DNA of 10,451 nucleotides from the NCBI GenBank assembly GCA_002729295.1, contig PBTU01000139.1:1-10451 (forward strand). The letters are read 5' to 3'. This DNA is from Verrucomicrobiales bacterium (GTDB lineage Bacteria; Verrucomicrobiota; Verrucomicrobiia; Verrucomicrobiales; Akkermansiaceae). The notes under the pieces are model-generated. The model saw nothing but the letters and a program-made list of their open reading frames with translations. It did no database searches and was not told the DNA's origin. Numbering within the stretch: position 1 is the first letter of the stretch; each line of letters begins with the position of its first letter. Made by a program: the position numbers and the translations under genes. Shown here piece by piece: positions 1-6,450 of the stretch.

Positions 1-1398
1 CAAAGGAGCGGCTCCCGCCTGATAGTAATCCTGCGCCATCGCCGGGCCACCTCGCTTCAACGATTTCTTTCCGCTCTTTACCGGGAAATCTACAAGTGTC
101 AGAGGATGCCCTGACGACCCTACCTTCGCGCCCTTGGGAAAGGCATCGTCAAACCAAACCTGTTCCTGCACCGCCTTGGGAGGACGTGGTTTTTTCTCGG
201 CCGGATCTTTATAAGTCAGCGATTTCGTGATCTCGGTCATCTTCTTCGCAAGAACTTTTTCCCGTTCCGAAAACGCCTTCATCTTTTCATCGTAGTCCGG
301 GCTCTTCACTTTGATCACCGGCTGCGTGAGCAACTTGTTTCCGTCCATCGCCGGGTCGGCATTGGAGTTAAAAAAAGCATAAAGCGAATAGAAATCCTTG
401 GAAGTAATCGGATCGTATTTGTGATCATGACACACCGCACAGGCTGCTGTCAGACCCAACCAAACCTGCGCCGTGGTGCTTGCCCGATCAACGGCGTAAC
501 GAAAGACAAATTCCTTTGCGATACTACCACCTTCACCGGTAGTGACATTACAACGGTTAAACCCGGTAGCCACCATTTGTCCCTGGGTCGGATTCGGCAT
601 TAAGTCACCGGCTAATTGCTGAATCGTAAATTTATCGTAGGGCAAGTTCCTGTTAAACGATTCAATCACCCAATCCCGGTAAGCCCACATCTGACGCTCA
701 TTATCGAGGTGCATTCCATGGGTGTCTCCATAACGCGCCGCATCCAACCAATGCCGCGCCATTTCCTCACCATACCGATCTGAAGCGAGGTATTGCTGTA
801 CCATTTTCTCGTAAGCATTAGCCGATTGATCATTGAGGTAAGTCTCCACCTCCTCAATCGAAGGCGGCAAACCGGTCAGTGCAAAACTCACTCTCCGAAT
901 CAAAGTCGCGCGATCCGCTTCCGGGGAAAAGCCCACTCCTTCTTTTTCCAAACCGGCCTCTACGAAGCGGTCAATCACCGTTCCTTCTACCCCTGGAATC
1001 TCCCCCTTTACCGGAGCCTCAAAAGCCCAGTGTCTTTGATACTCCGCTCCTTCAGCAATCCATTGACGGATAATCGCCTTCTCTTCCGAAGTCAGCTGCT
1101 TGTGCGAATCCGGCGGAGGCATGACATCATCCTCGTCCTTGGTAATGATGCGCAGCCACGACTCACTCTCATCCGGCTTCCCGGGAACAATCGCCGATTT
1201 CCCCCGCTTCTTTTTTTTGAATGCTCCTTCCGGAGTATCGAGCCGCAGCTTGGCCTCCCGAGTTTCTTCGTCGAAACCATGACAGGCAAAACACTTGTCC
1301 GAAAGAATCGGGCGAATGTCCTTATTGAATGTGAGCGACGATTTTGCACACGCCTGCGACGTCAAAATAAGAAAAAGCAGTTTGTGACGGAAATTCAC
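1..1398 (-). CDS. Secreted Planctomycete-type cytochrome c protein (PSCyt1 + DUF1549), 3' end outside window
   Basis: Partial: 466 codons are read without a stop and the frame continues past base 1. The start is a GTG at 1398; an in-frame stop lies upstream near 1456 and there is no ATG between. It gives a clean signal peptide (residues 1-18, starting MNFRHKLLFLILTSQACA). PSCyt1 domain: heme motif C36-F-A-C39-H40 after the typical FNKDIRPILSDK, and MPPP at 93-96, probably supplying the axial Met. DUF1549 (PSCyt2) domain from about residue 142 (IDRF) to about 350, with the family hallmarks LTGLPPS, DAARYGDTHG and a second CxxCH, C320-A-V-C323-H324, in CAVCHDHKYDPI. A charged helical stretch follows at about 370-400, then what looks like the start of a beta-sandwich insert (VWFDDAFPKGAK). 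Family members usually end in DUF1553, which would lie off the window. These proteins are exported, abundant in Planctomycetes and Verrucomicrobia, and often sit in polysaccharide-degradation loci; the biochemical role is not settled. It lies 37 bp behind the aminotransferase gene and may be co-transcribed. Confidence 0.92.
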   Translation of the reverse strand, partial: MNFRHKLLFLILTSQACAKSSLTFNKDIRPILSDKCFACHGFDEETREAKLRLDTPEGAFKKKKRGKSAIVPGKPDESESWLRIITKDEDDVMPPPDSHKQLTSEEKAIIRQWIAEGAEYQRHWAFEAPVKGEIPGVEGTVIDRFVEAGLEKEGVGFSPEADRATLIRRVSFALTGLPPSIEEVETYLNDQSANAYEKMVQQYLASDRYGEEMARHWLDAARYGDTHGMHLDNERQMWAYRDWVIESFNRNLPYDKFTIQQLAGDLMPNPTQGQMVATGFNRCNVTTGEGGSIAKEFVFRYAVDRASTTAQVWLGLTAACAVCHDHKYDPITSKDFYSLYAFFNSNADPAMDGNKLLTQPVIKVKSPDYDEKMKAFSEREKVLAKKMTEITKSLTYKDPAEKKPRPPKAVQEQVWFDDAFPKGAKVGSSGHPLTLVDFPVKSGKKSLKRGGPAMAQDYYQAGAAPL

Positions 1399-1435
1399 AA
1401 AAATGTTTAAGCAAAATACCGCAGTAGCCGGAAGA

Positions 1436-2209
1436 CTAGAATGCTCCGATATGCCTTATCAAGGCCTCTCGGCTTTTCTGAAAGAGCTGTGAACGCTCTC
1501 CCAGATCACGTTCACCATAGTGACTCACCCAGCTCACCAGACGGGTCGAACTTGTCAGCCAAATTTCCTCAGCCTCGTTCAGAACCTCTATCGGCCAACG
1601 CCCTTCTTGAACCTCCCCAATCTCAAGAAATGCCTCACGCACCGTTCCCGGCAGGCATCCACACTCCAGAGCCGGCGTGCAAATCTTCCCATCCTTCACA
1701 AAGAAGACGTTCGACATACTCCCTTCACAAAGTTCCCCCTTCGTATTCGACAAAATCGCTTCATCTGCCCCCGCCTCCTTAGCTTTGGCCAATGACAGCA
1801 TATTTTCAGCGTAGGAACAGGTCTTGGCGTGGCACAGCGGGCTCCTCTCGTTTCGACAAAGATCCACGAGAGTAATCCGCGCAGTTTCTCCCCGTTCCGG
1901 CAAAGGCACCGCCGTCACCAGTTGATTGTCCCCGAGCGTAATTCGAATCCTCGCCTTTCCCTGCGCCAGGTCATTCTCATTAAGAAGCATCCGAATTGCC
2001 TCTACCAGCGTAATTTCCTCCGGCACGTCCACTCCTAAAAGATCAGCGGAATTGCGAAGTCGCTTCAAATGCCGGGGCCAGGAAACAATCCGTCCATCCT
2101 TCGCCAGAATGGTTTCAAATACACCCTCCCCTCGAAGCAGACAGGAATCAAACGGTGAAATTTTTACCTCGCCCTCGAAAAGTAAGCGCTCGTTCCACCA
2201 TACGGTCAT
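1436..2209 (-). CDS. Class IV PLP-dependent aminotransferase / aminodeoxychorismate lyase-like (PabC/DAT/IlvE family)
   Basis: 257 residues, the normal length for PabC or D-amino-acid transaminase (fold type IV PLP enzymes). The N-terminus has the family pattern for a bound-product loop (SPFDSCLLRGEGVFET, residues 18-33) followed by the R-H-L-x-R-L segment (47-51). The Schiff-base lysine is most likely K129 in HAKT. The C-terminal half has AKEAGADEAIL (143-153), the conserved E162-G-S-x-S-N phosphate- and ring-binding segment, and LPGTVRE (186-192). Substrate specificity cannot be fixed by eye. Aminodeoxychorismate lyase (4-amino-4-deoxychorismate to p-aminobenzoate plus pyruvate, in folate synthesis) is the commonest annotation for this length and motif set; branched-chain or D-amino-acid transaminase remain possible. 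I see no pabA/pabB neighbour to settle it. It lies downstream of recN on the same strand, 30 bp after the small ORF at 2240-2410, with no strong Shine-Dalgarno sequence before the ATG. Confidence 0.88.
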   Translation of the reverse strand: MTVWWNERLLFEGEVKISPFDSCLLRGEGVFETILAKDGRIVSWPRHLKRLRNSADLLGVDVPEEITLVEAIRMLLNENDLAQGKARIRITLGDNQLVTAVPLPERGETARITLVDLCRNERSPLCHAKTCSYAENMLSLAKAKEAGADEAILSNTKGELCEGSMSNVFFVKDGKICTPALECGCLPGTVREAFLEIGEVQEGRWPIEVLNEAEEIWLTSSTRLVSWVSHYGERDLGERSQLFQKSREALIRHIGAF

Positions 2210-2239
2210 GGATACTTCATAAGTCAGGACCTATCCCAA

Positions 2240-2410
2240 CTACAAGCCTTGAACTTTCTCGCTCACTTTCGTCTCACTAAAAATACCGATACCTCCCGCC
2301 TTAGCGTACTTCTGGGTGACTTCATTCAAGGCATCCCCAACTACCATTTCTTTGGCAAGGCCTTCCGCATCTTCTATCCACAAGTCATGGAGTTCGCAGA
2401 GATTTGCCAC
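2240..2410 (-). CDS. Candidate small protein of 56 residues between recN and the aminotransferase gene
   Basis: An open frame of 56 codons starts at GTG 2410, two bases after the recN stop, and ends TAG at 2242-2240. It fills nearly all of the gap to the next gene. The product begins VANLCELHDLWIEDAEGLAK and continues as an acidic, mainly helical-looking chain (MVVGDALNEVTQKYAKAGG), ending in IGIFSETKVSEKVQGL. There is no signal peptide, membrane segment or recognised domain. AGGAG overlaps the recN stop and the GTG, too close for a normal ribosome-binding site, so translation would rely on reinitiation after recN; an internal ATG (codon 22) is an alternative. The frame also runs back into recN in the -1 frame (reading F-E-L-G before the GTG), so a -1 slip at the recN end would instead give an extended RecN. 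I do not recognise the family. Support is the balanced amino-acid composition and the exact fit to the gap; it could be a chance frame. Confidence 0.45.
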   Translation of the reverse strand: MANLCELHDLWIEDAEGLAKEMVVGDALNEVTQKYAKAGGIGIFSETKVSEKVQGL

Positions 2411-2412
2411 TC

Positions 2413-4053
2413 CTAACTCAAAAGCGACTTTGCCATCTCGCGGACTTCTTTTCCTCCGCCTCCAAGCATCCGAACCAACTCATCAACTCGCTCCTCTCCC
2501 ACAACTTCGACGAGTGAGGAAATAGAGCGGCCTCCCTCCACTCGTTTCTCGACCAGAAAATGCTGATGCGCCACAGCTGCCACTTGCGGAAAGTGCGTAA
2601 TCGATACCACTTGATGGCGATGTCCCAAACTCGCCATTTTCTCGCCCACCGCCCGGGCAATTTCCCCGCCGACATTGGCGTCGATTTCATCAAACACCAT
2701 CAAAGGCGTGCTATCCTGATCAGCGAGGGCATTTTTCACCGCCAGCATCACTCGGGAAATCTCCCCGCTCGAAGCAACCTGCCGGAGCGGCTTAAGCGGC
2801 TCTCCCGGATTCGGACCGAAGAGATACTCGACATTTTCTAGGCCATGCGGTCCCGGTTCTTCCCGGGCTTCCAGCTGCACTTCAAACTCAGCTTGCTTGA
2901 ACCCCAAGTCAACCAGATGGGATCTCACTTCATCCGCCAAAGCTGTGGCATGCTTCTTGCGCTTTGTGCTCATCTTGCGAGCCCTTGATCGAAGAGTCTT
3001 CATCGCACCATCCACAAGCTCTTTCAATCCCTTAAGATACTCTTCCCGGTTATCCGAACCAGCTAGTCGTTGCCGGGCTTCCTCTGCATGCTCGATGACA
3101 TCCTCCAAGTCAGGTCCATATTTCCGCTTCAGGTTCTCCACAAGATTAAAGCGACCCTCCACCTCGCGCACTTCTTCCGGATCCAATTCCAGCTCACCGA
3201 GATAATCCACGAGTCCACGCTCCAATTCCTGCATCTGAATATTCGCGCCTTCCACTTCATCGGAGAGCTCTTTGATCGCCGGATCAATCGAGGAAAGCTC
3301 CACCACGGTGCGCTGCAATTCCTCCAATCCTGAATTCACCGTTGTCGACAGCAACTGAACCGCCTTCCCGGCCAGCTCGCCAAGACGACTCGCATTACTC
3401 GTGCGACGATAACGCTCTTCCAACTCCTCCTCTTCGCCTGGTTTCAATTCAGCCGAGTCAATTTCCTCCACTTGAAATTTCAAAAGCTCTTTTTCCTGAT
3501 GACTAATCTCGCGCTGCGCTCGCGCCGTTTCGTAATCATCCGCAGCTTGCCGCCAACTCGCCCACTGGTCACGATAGCCCGCCATTTCTTTTCCCGCACC
3601 GCTATAGGCATCCAACATCGCCAGCTGCCGCTCTGCCGAAAGCAAGGACTGGTGATCGTGCGGCCCATGAAGATCCACCAAATGTTGCCCAATTTTCCGC
3701 AACACACCTAAAGTCGCCGCTCCGTTATTCACAAACTGCTTGTTCGAACTCGTACCCACCACGCGCCGAATGATCAGCTCGTTTTCATCGCAAGGATCGA
3801 GCCCGACCTCCTCGAGAATGGCATCGATGGCACTTGAATCGGATAAATTAAAAATCGCCTCGACCTTACATTGCTCTTCGCCAGTGCGAATCAACCCTTT
3901 ATCGGCCCGCTCTCCCAATACCAGTTTGAGCGCACCCACGATCACCGACTTGCCCGCACCAGTCTCCCCGGTCACCCCGACCAATCCACTTCCGAGTTCC
4001 CATTCCAGTTGATCGACGAGGGCGAGGTTACGAATCTTGAGAAGAGTGAGCAT
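2413..4053 (-). CDS. recN: DNA repair protein RecN (SMC-like ATPase)
   Basis: 546 residues from ATG 4053, typical for RecN (about 550). The start gives the canonical N-terminus MLTLLKIRNLALVDQLEWEL; a longer in-frame extension from GTG 4113 adds 20 non-conserved residues and runs through the opposite gene, so it is rejected. Walker A is G29-E-T-G-A-G-K35-S36. The middle (about 150-400) is long, charged and coiled-coil-like, as in SMC proteins. The C-terminal head has the ABC signature SSGEISR (S429-G430-E431), Walker B L-M-V-F-D455-E456-I-D with catalytic E456, and the RecN-specific ITHFPQVAAVAHQHFLVEK. It ends in RVDELVRMLGGGG plus a short tail, as expected. RecN acts early in double-strand break repair, holding broken ends and sister DNA together and promoting RecA function; it is SOS-induced in many bacteria. 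It is the first gene of the minus-strand block and diverges from the hydrolase gene with only 25 bp between start codons. Confidence 0.97.
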   Translation of the reverse strand: MLTLLKIRNLALVDQLEWELGSGLVGVTGETGAGKSVIVGALKLVLGERADKGLIRTGEEQCKVEAIFNLSDSSAIDAILEEVGLDPCDENELIIRRVVGTSSNKQFVNNGAATLGVLRKIGQHLVDLHGPHDHQSLLSAERQLAMLDAYSGAGKEMAGYRDQWASWRQAADDYETARAQREISHQEKELLKFQVEEIDSAELKPGEEEELEERYRRTSNASRLGELAGKAVQLLSTTVNSGLEELQRTVVELSSIDPAIKELSDEVEGANIQMQELERGLVDYLGELELDPEEVREVEGRFNLVENLKRKYGPDLEDVIEHAEEARQRLAGSDNREEYLKGLKELVDGAMKTLRSRARKMSTKRKKHATALADEVRSHLVDLGFKQAEFEVQLEAREEPGPHGLENVEYLFGPNPGEPLKPLRQVASSGEISRVMLAVKNALADQDSTPLMVFDEIDANVGGEIARAVGEKMASLGHRHQVVSITHFPQVAAVAHQHFLVEKRVEGGRSISSLVEVVGEERVDELVRMLGGGGKEVREMAKSLLS

Positions 4054-4066
4054 TCCGTTTTGCGAT

Positions 4067-4073
4067 AAGGAGG
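4067..4073 (+). promoter_or_regulatory. Strong Shine-Dalgarno sequence that sets the hydrolase start
   Basis: AAGGAGG, complementary to the 16S rRNA 3' end, is followed by a 5-nt spacer and ATG 4079. It is the only textbook ribosome-binding site in the window; the other starts are coupled by overlap or have none. It favours ATG 4079 over the further upstream in-frame ATG at 4037, which would extend the protein into the recN coding region, and over ATG 4106. Confidence 0.8.
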
Positions 4074-4075
4074 CG

Positions 4076-4103
4076 ATTATGCAAGGCTTTCGCCCAGTTG
4101 CAA
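4076..4103 (-). promoter_or_regulatory. Candidate sigma70-type promoter for recN
   Basis: Reading the minus strand, TTGCAA (4103-4098, 4 of 6 matches to the -35 consensus) is followed after 16 bp by CATAAT (4081-4076, 5 of 6 matches to the -10 consensus). Transcription would begin near 4068-4070, giving a leader of about 15 nt before the recN ATG at 4053. This fits that ATG rather than the upstream GTG. The -10 covers the start codon of the divergent hydrolase gene (4079-4081). It was found by consensus matching only, and Verrucomicrobial promoter rules are less well known. Confidence 0.4.
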
Positions 4104-4906
4104 CCATGAGCACGTGTTCGGATCAAAGCCGCTTCCTTTTTCTGGGCACCGCCACCTCGGTCGGCGTTCCGGTCATCGGCTGTCACTGCCCGACTTGCAC
4201 CTCGGATCACCCCCATGATCGCCGTCTCCGCAGCTCCGCCTTCATCGAAGGCCCTTGGGGGCGTCTCCTCATTGACACCGGACCCGACCTTCACGAACAA
4301 GCGCTCCGCGAGAACATCACCGCCGTCGACGCCGTCCTCTACACCCACGAGCACGTCGATCACGTCGCGGGCTTCGATGAAATCCGCGCCTTTTGCTGGC
4401 ATCGCTACGACCCCCTCCCGCTTTACGGATCTCCCGAAACGCTCGGCGGCCTCGAACGCATGTTCCCCTGGGCCTTTCTCAACAGAGGCGAACAACGAGG
4501 CTACGTCCATCCCGACCCACGCCCTTTTGAAGATGCCTTCGAATTCAACGGCCTCAAAATCACCCCGATCGAGGTTAAACACGGCTGGGTTCGCACCCAC
4601 GGCTTTCGCTTCGATTTCCCTGATCACCTTTCTCTGGCCTACCTCCCCGACGTCAAAACGATCCCACCCGAATCTCTCGCCCTTCTTCAGGATCTTGACA
4701 TCCTCATCATCGACGCTCTTCGCTACGAAGATCATCACACCCACATGACTATCCCCGAAGCCCTCGCCACCATCAAGGAGCTCAAACCCCGACAATCCCA
4801 CTTCACTCATCTCTCCCACGAAATCAACCGTGAGGAAGTCTCCGCGTCTCTCCCTTCGAATGTTTCGCTGGCATACGACCGCCTCAGCCTTAATCTTGTC
4901 AAATAA
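4079..4906 (+). CDS. Metallo-beta-lactamase-fold hydrolase, PhnP-like
   Basis: 275 residues. The N-terminus has the PhnP-type opening FLGTATSVGVPVIGC followed by a structural zinc-like cluster C35-H-C37-P-T-C40. The metal-binding motif is T-H90-E-H92-V-D94-H95 in LYTHEHVDHVAGFD. Further likely ligands are H168 (VKHGW), D191 (AYLPD) and a histidine of the late HFTHLSHEI segment (241-248). Characterised PhnP is a cyclic phosphodiesterase acting on 5-phosphoribosyl 1,2-cyclic phosphate; many relatives outside phn operons are annotated only as MBL-fold hydrolases, and no phosphonate genes are visible here, so the substrate is open. The protein should be cytoplasmic (no signal peptide). It is the first gene of the plus-strand operon, and its TAA shares one base with the ATG of the next gene. 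No convincing promoter was found; it must lie within the 5' part of recN. Confidence 0.92.
   Translation: MQGFRPVATMSTCSDQSRFLFLGTATSVGVPVIGCHCPTCTSDHPHDRRLRSSAFIEGPWGRLLIDTGPDLHEQALRENITAVDAVLYTHEHVDHVAGFDEIRAFCWHRYDPLPLYGSPETLGGLERMFPWAFLNRGEQRGYVHPDPRPFEDAFEFNGLKITPIEVKHGWVRTHGFRFDFPDHLSLAYLPDVKTIPPESLALLQDLDILIIDALRYEDHHTHMTIPEALATIKELKPRQSHFTHLSHEINREEVSASLPSNVSLAYDRLSLNLVK
4107..4120. promoter_or_regulatory. LexA-box-like imperfect palindrome upstream of recN
   Basis: On the minus strand the site reads CGAACACGTGCTCA, which resembles the Gram-positive-type LexA operator CGAACRNRYGTTCG with two mismatches in the right half. It lies 3 bp upstream of the putative recN -35. recN is an SOS gene in many phyla, so a LexA site here would make sense. 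However, the box lies inside the hydrolase coding sequence (codons 10-14), and I do not know the LexA motif of this organism, so chance similarity is quite possible. Confidence 0.25.
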
Positions 4907-6450
4907 TGCGCCTCCTCCTTTTCTTCGCCCTGATCGTTCCGGTCCTCGCCGCCCCGGCACCGCTCCAATCCGGACACATCCTTGTCGTCTACAATAGCAA
5001 CTCGGAAGATTCCAAAGAGTTGGCCGAGTTCTATTCGCTGATGCGGAAAATCCCAACCACGCAGATCGTCGGAGTTTCCACCACCGAAAAAGCCACCATC
5101 GACCGCGCCACTTACAATAAAACCATCCGCGATCCCCTTCGCCAGAAGTTCACCGAGTCCAAATGGTGGACTCTTTCCAAAGACGTAAATGGCACAACTA
5201 TTCCTACTCAAAGCCACATCCGTAGCATCGTCCTCATGCGGGGCATGCCTCTTCGCATCAGCCGAAGCGAAGCAAGCGCCGAAGAACTCGCCAAAGTAAA
5301 ACAATTTGGCAAGAACACCGAAGCCTCGATTGATTCAGAGCTCGCCCTTTTCGGCGTCGATCCCTATCCCATCGCCGGCCTCATCCCCAATCCGTTTTTC
5401 AAAAAGGATCTCCCTTTCATCCAATCTAACCTTGACCTCATCTATCTCGTCGGTCGCCTCGACGGCCCCACCCAGGATCACTGCAAGCGCATGGTTCTTG
5501 ATTCACTGGAAATTGAAGAAAAAGGACTCTGGGGTCGTGCCTACATTGACCACGCACTCAAAGGTGGAGGCTTTGCCATCGGTGATCAATGGATGAGCGC
5601 CATCGTCACAAAGAACCTCGAAGTCGGCATTCCAACTGTCGTCGACCGACAAAAGAACACCCTCACCAGCAACTATCCCATGACCGATGCCGCTCTATAT
5701 TTCGGATGGTATACTTATCATCGGAACGGCCCTTTCTTAAACCCAAGGATGAAATTCAAACAAGGCGCCATTGCGGTTCACCTCCATTCCTTCAGCTCGG
5801 AGCAACTCAACAATCCCGCTAAAAATTGGAGTGCCGCTCTCATCGATCGCGGAGCCGCCGCAACTCTCGGCAACGTCTGGGAACCCTACCTCCAGGCCAG
5901 TCACGACTTTAGTATATTCCACGACAGACTCCTCAAAGGCTACTCTCTCGTCGAGTCAGCCTACATGGCGATGAATGTCATCTCCTGGCAAAGTGTCGTT
6001 ATCGGTGACCCACTTTATCGTCCTTACAAAAAGTTTAAGGAGACCCTCTCCGACTTCAAAGAAGATCGTGACTTCAAAGCCATCCGCCTGGCCCGGAATC
6101 GATGGGCGGATGCAAAAGAACGTCAGGCAAATCTCGCCCAGGCGTCCAAAAAGTTCAAAAGCGGCATCATTCAGGAACACTTCGGCATGCAAGAACTTGA
6201 GGAAGAAAATTGGGAAGCCGCCACCGATTCATTCACCAAAGCCAGAGACCTCTACCAAAACCCCGCCGACAAACTCCGGCAAGACCTCAATCTCGTCGAA
6301 CTCAACCGCCGCCAGAAGAAACACGGCGAAGCACTCATCATTCTCAAGAAAGCCAAGGCTACCTATGCAGACCTCCCCGAAATCAAATCAGTCGATGGCC
6401 TCATTACAATTCTGGATCCCCCTGCTCCGCCGCCTGCCAAAAAGAAATGA
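4906..6450 (+). CDS. TIGR03790-family exported protein with C-terminal helical (TPR-like) tail
   Basis: 514 residues; the ATG overlaps the preceding stop by one base (TAATG). Residues 1-16 form a signal peptide (MRLLLFFALIVPVLAA, cleavage around A15/A16), so the protein is exported. Residues about 23-372 match what I know of the TIGR03790 family: HILVVYNSNSEDSKELAEFY at the start of the mature part, SIVLMRGMPLRI (108-118), the SIDSELAL segment (141-148), IYLVGRLDGPT (179-189), YFGWYTYHRNG (265-275), GAIAVHLHSFSS (287-298), NVWEPYL (323-329) and VVIGDPLYRPY (364-374). The family is scattered in Verrucomicrobia, Planctomycetes, Acidobacteria and Myxobacteria and has no established function. Residues about 385-500 are charged and helical with TPR-like pairs (for example ENWEAATDSFTKARDLYQNP), followed by a proline-rich, lysine-ended tail. 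The next gene starts inside its stop codon (ATGA). Confidence 0.88.
   Translation: MRLLLFFALIVPVLAAPAPLQSGHILVVYNSNSEDSKELAEFYSLMRKIPTTQIVGVSTTEKATIDRATYNKTIRDPLRQKFTESKWWTLSKDVNGTTIPTQSHIRSIVLMRGMPLRISRSEASAEELAKVKQFGKNTEASIDSELALFGVDPYPIAGLIPNPFFKKDLPFIQSNLDLIYLVGRLDGPTQDHCKRMVLDSLEIEEKGLWGRAYIDHALKGGGFAIGDQWMSAIVTKNLEVGIPTVVDRQKNTLTSNYPMTDAALYFGWYTYHRNGPFLNPRMKFKQGAIAVHLHSFSSEQLNNPAKNWSAALIDRGAAATLGNVWEPYLQASHDFSIFHDRLLKGYSLVESAYMAMNVISWQSVVIGDPLYRPYKKFKETLSDFKEDRDFKAIRLARNRWADAKERQANLAQASKKFKSGIIQEHFGMQELEEENWEAATDSFTKARDLYQNPADKLRQDLNLVELNRRQKKHGEALIILKKAKATYADLPEIKSVDGLITILDPPAPPPAKKK

Noticed and set aside
793..1410. Plus-strand open frame of 205 codons
   Set aside because: It is antisense to the PSCyt1/DUF1549 gene, whose heme and DUF1549 motifs are unmistakable; the product is Arg/Ser/Leu-rich and unstructured.
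3740..3755. GTTCGAAC palindrome inside recN
   Set aside because: Within conserved recN coding sequence with no promoter nearby; an 8-bp palindrome is expected by chance in a window of this size.
4054..4113. 20-residue upstream extension of RecN from GTG 4113
   Set aside because: Conserved RecN begins with MLTLLKIRNLALV at 4053, and the putative promoter lies within the extension.
4028..5056. Minus-strand open frame of 342 codons opposite the hydrolase gene
   Set aside because: The hydrolase frame has clear catalytic motifs and a strong Shine-Dalgarno sequence. The antisense product is Gly/Val/Asp/Glu-rich without domains, as expected from reading C-ending codons on the other strand.
6210..6446. 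N-terminal extension of the DUF2851 frame by 79 codons
   Set aside because: It overlaps the TIGR03790 gene out of frame, is basic and low in complexity, and the ATGA overlap at 6447 gives the natural start just before the conserved part.
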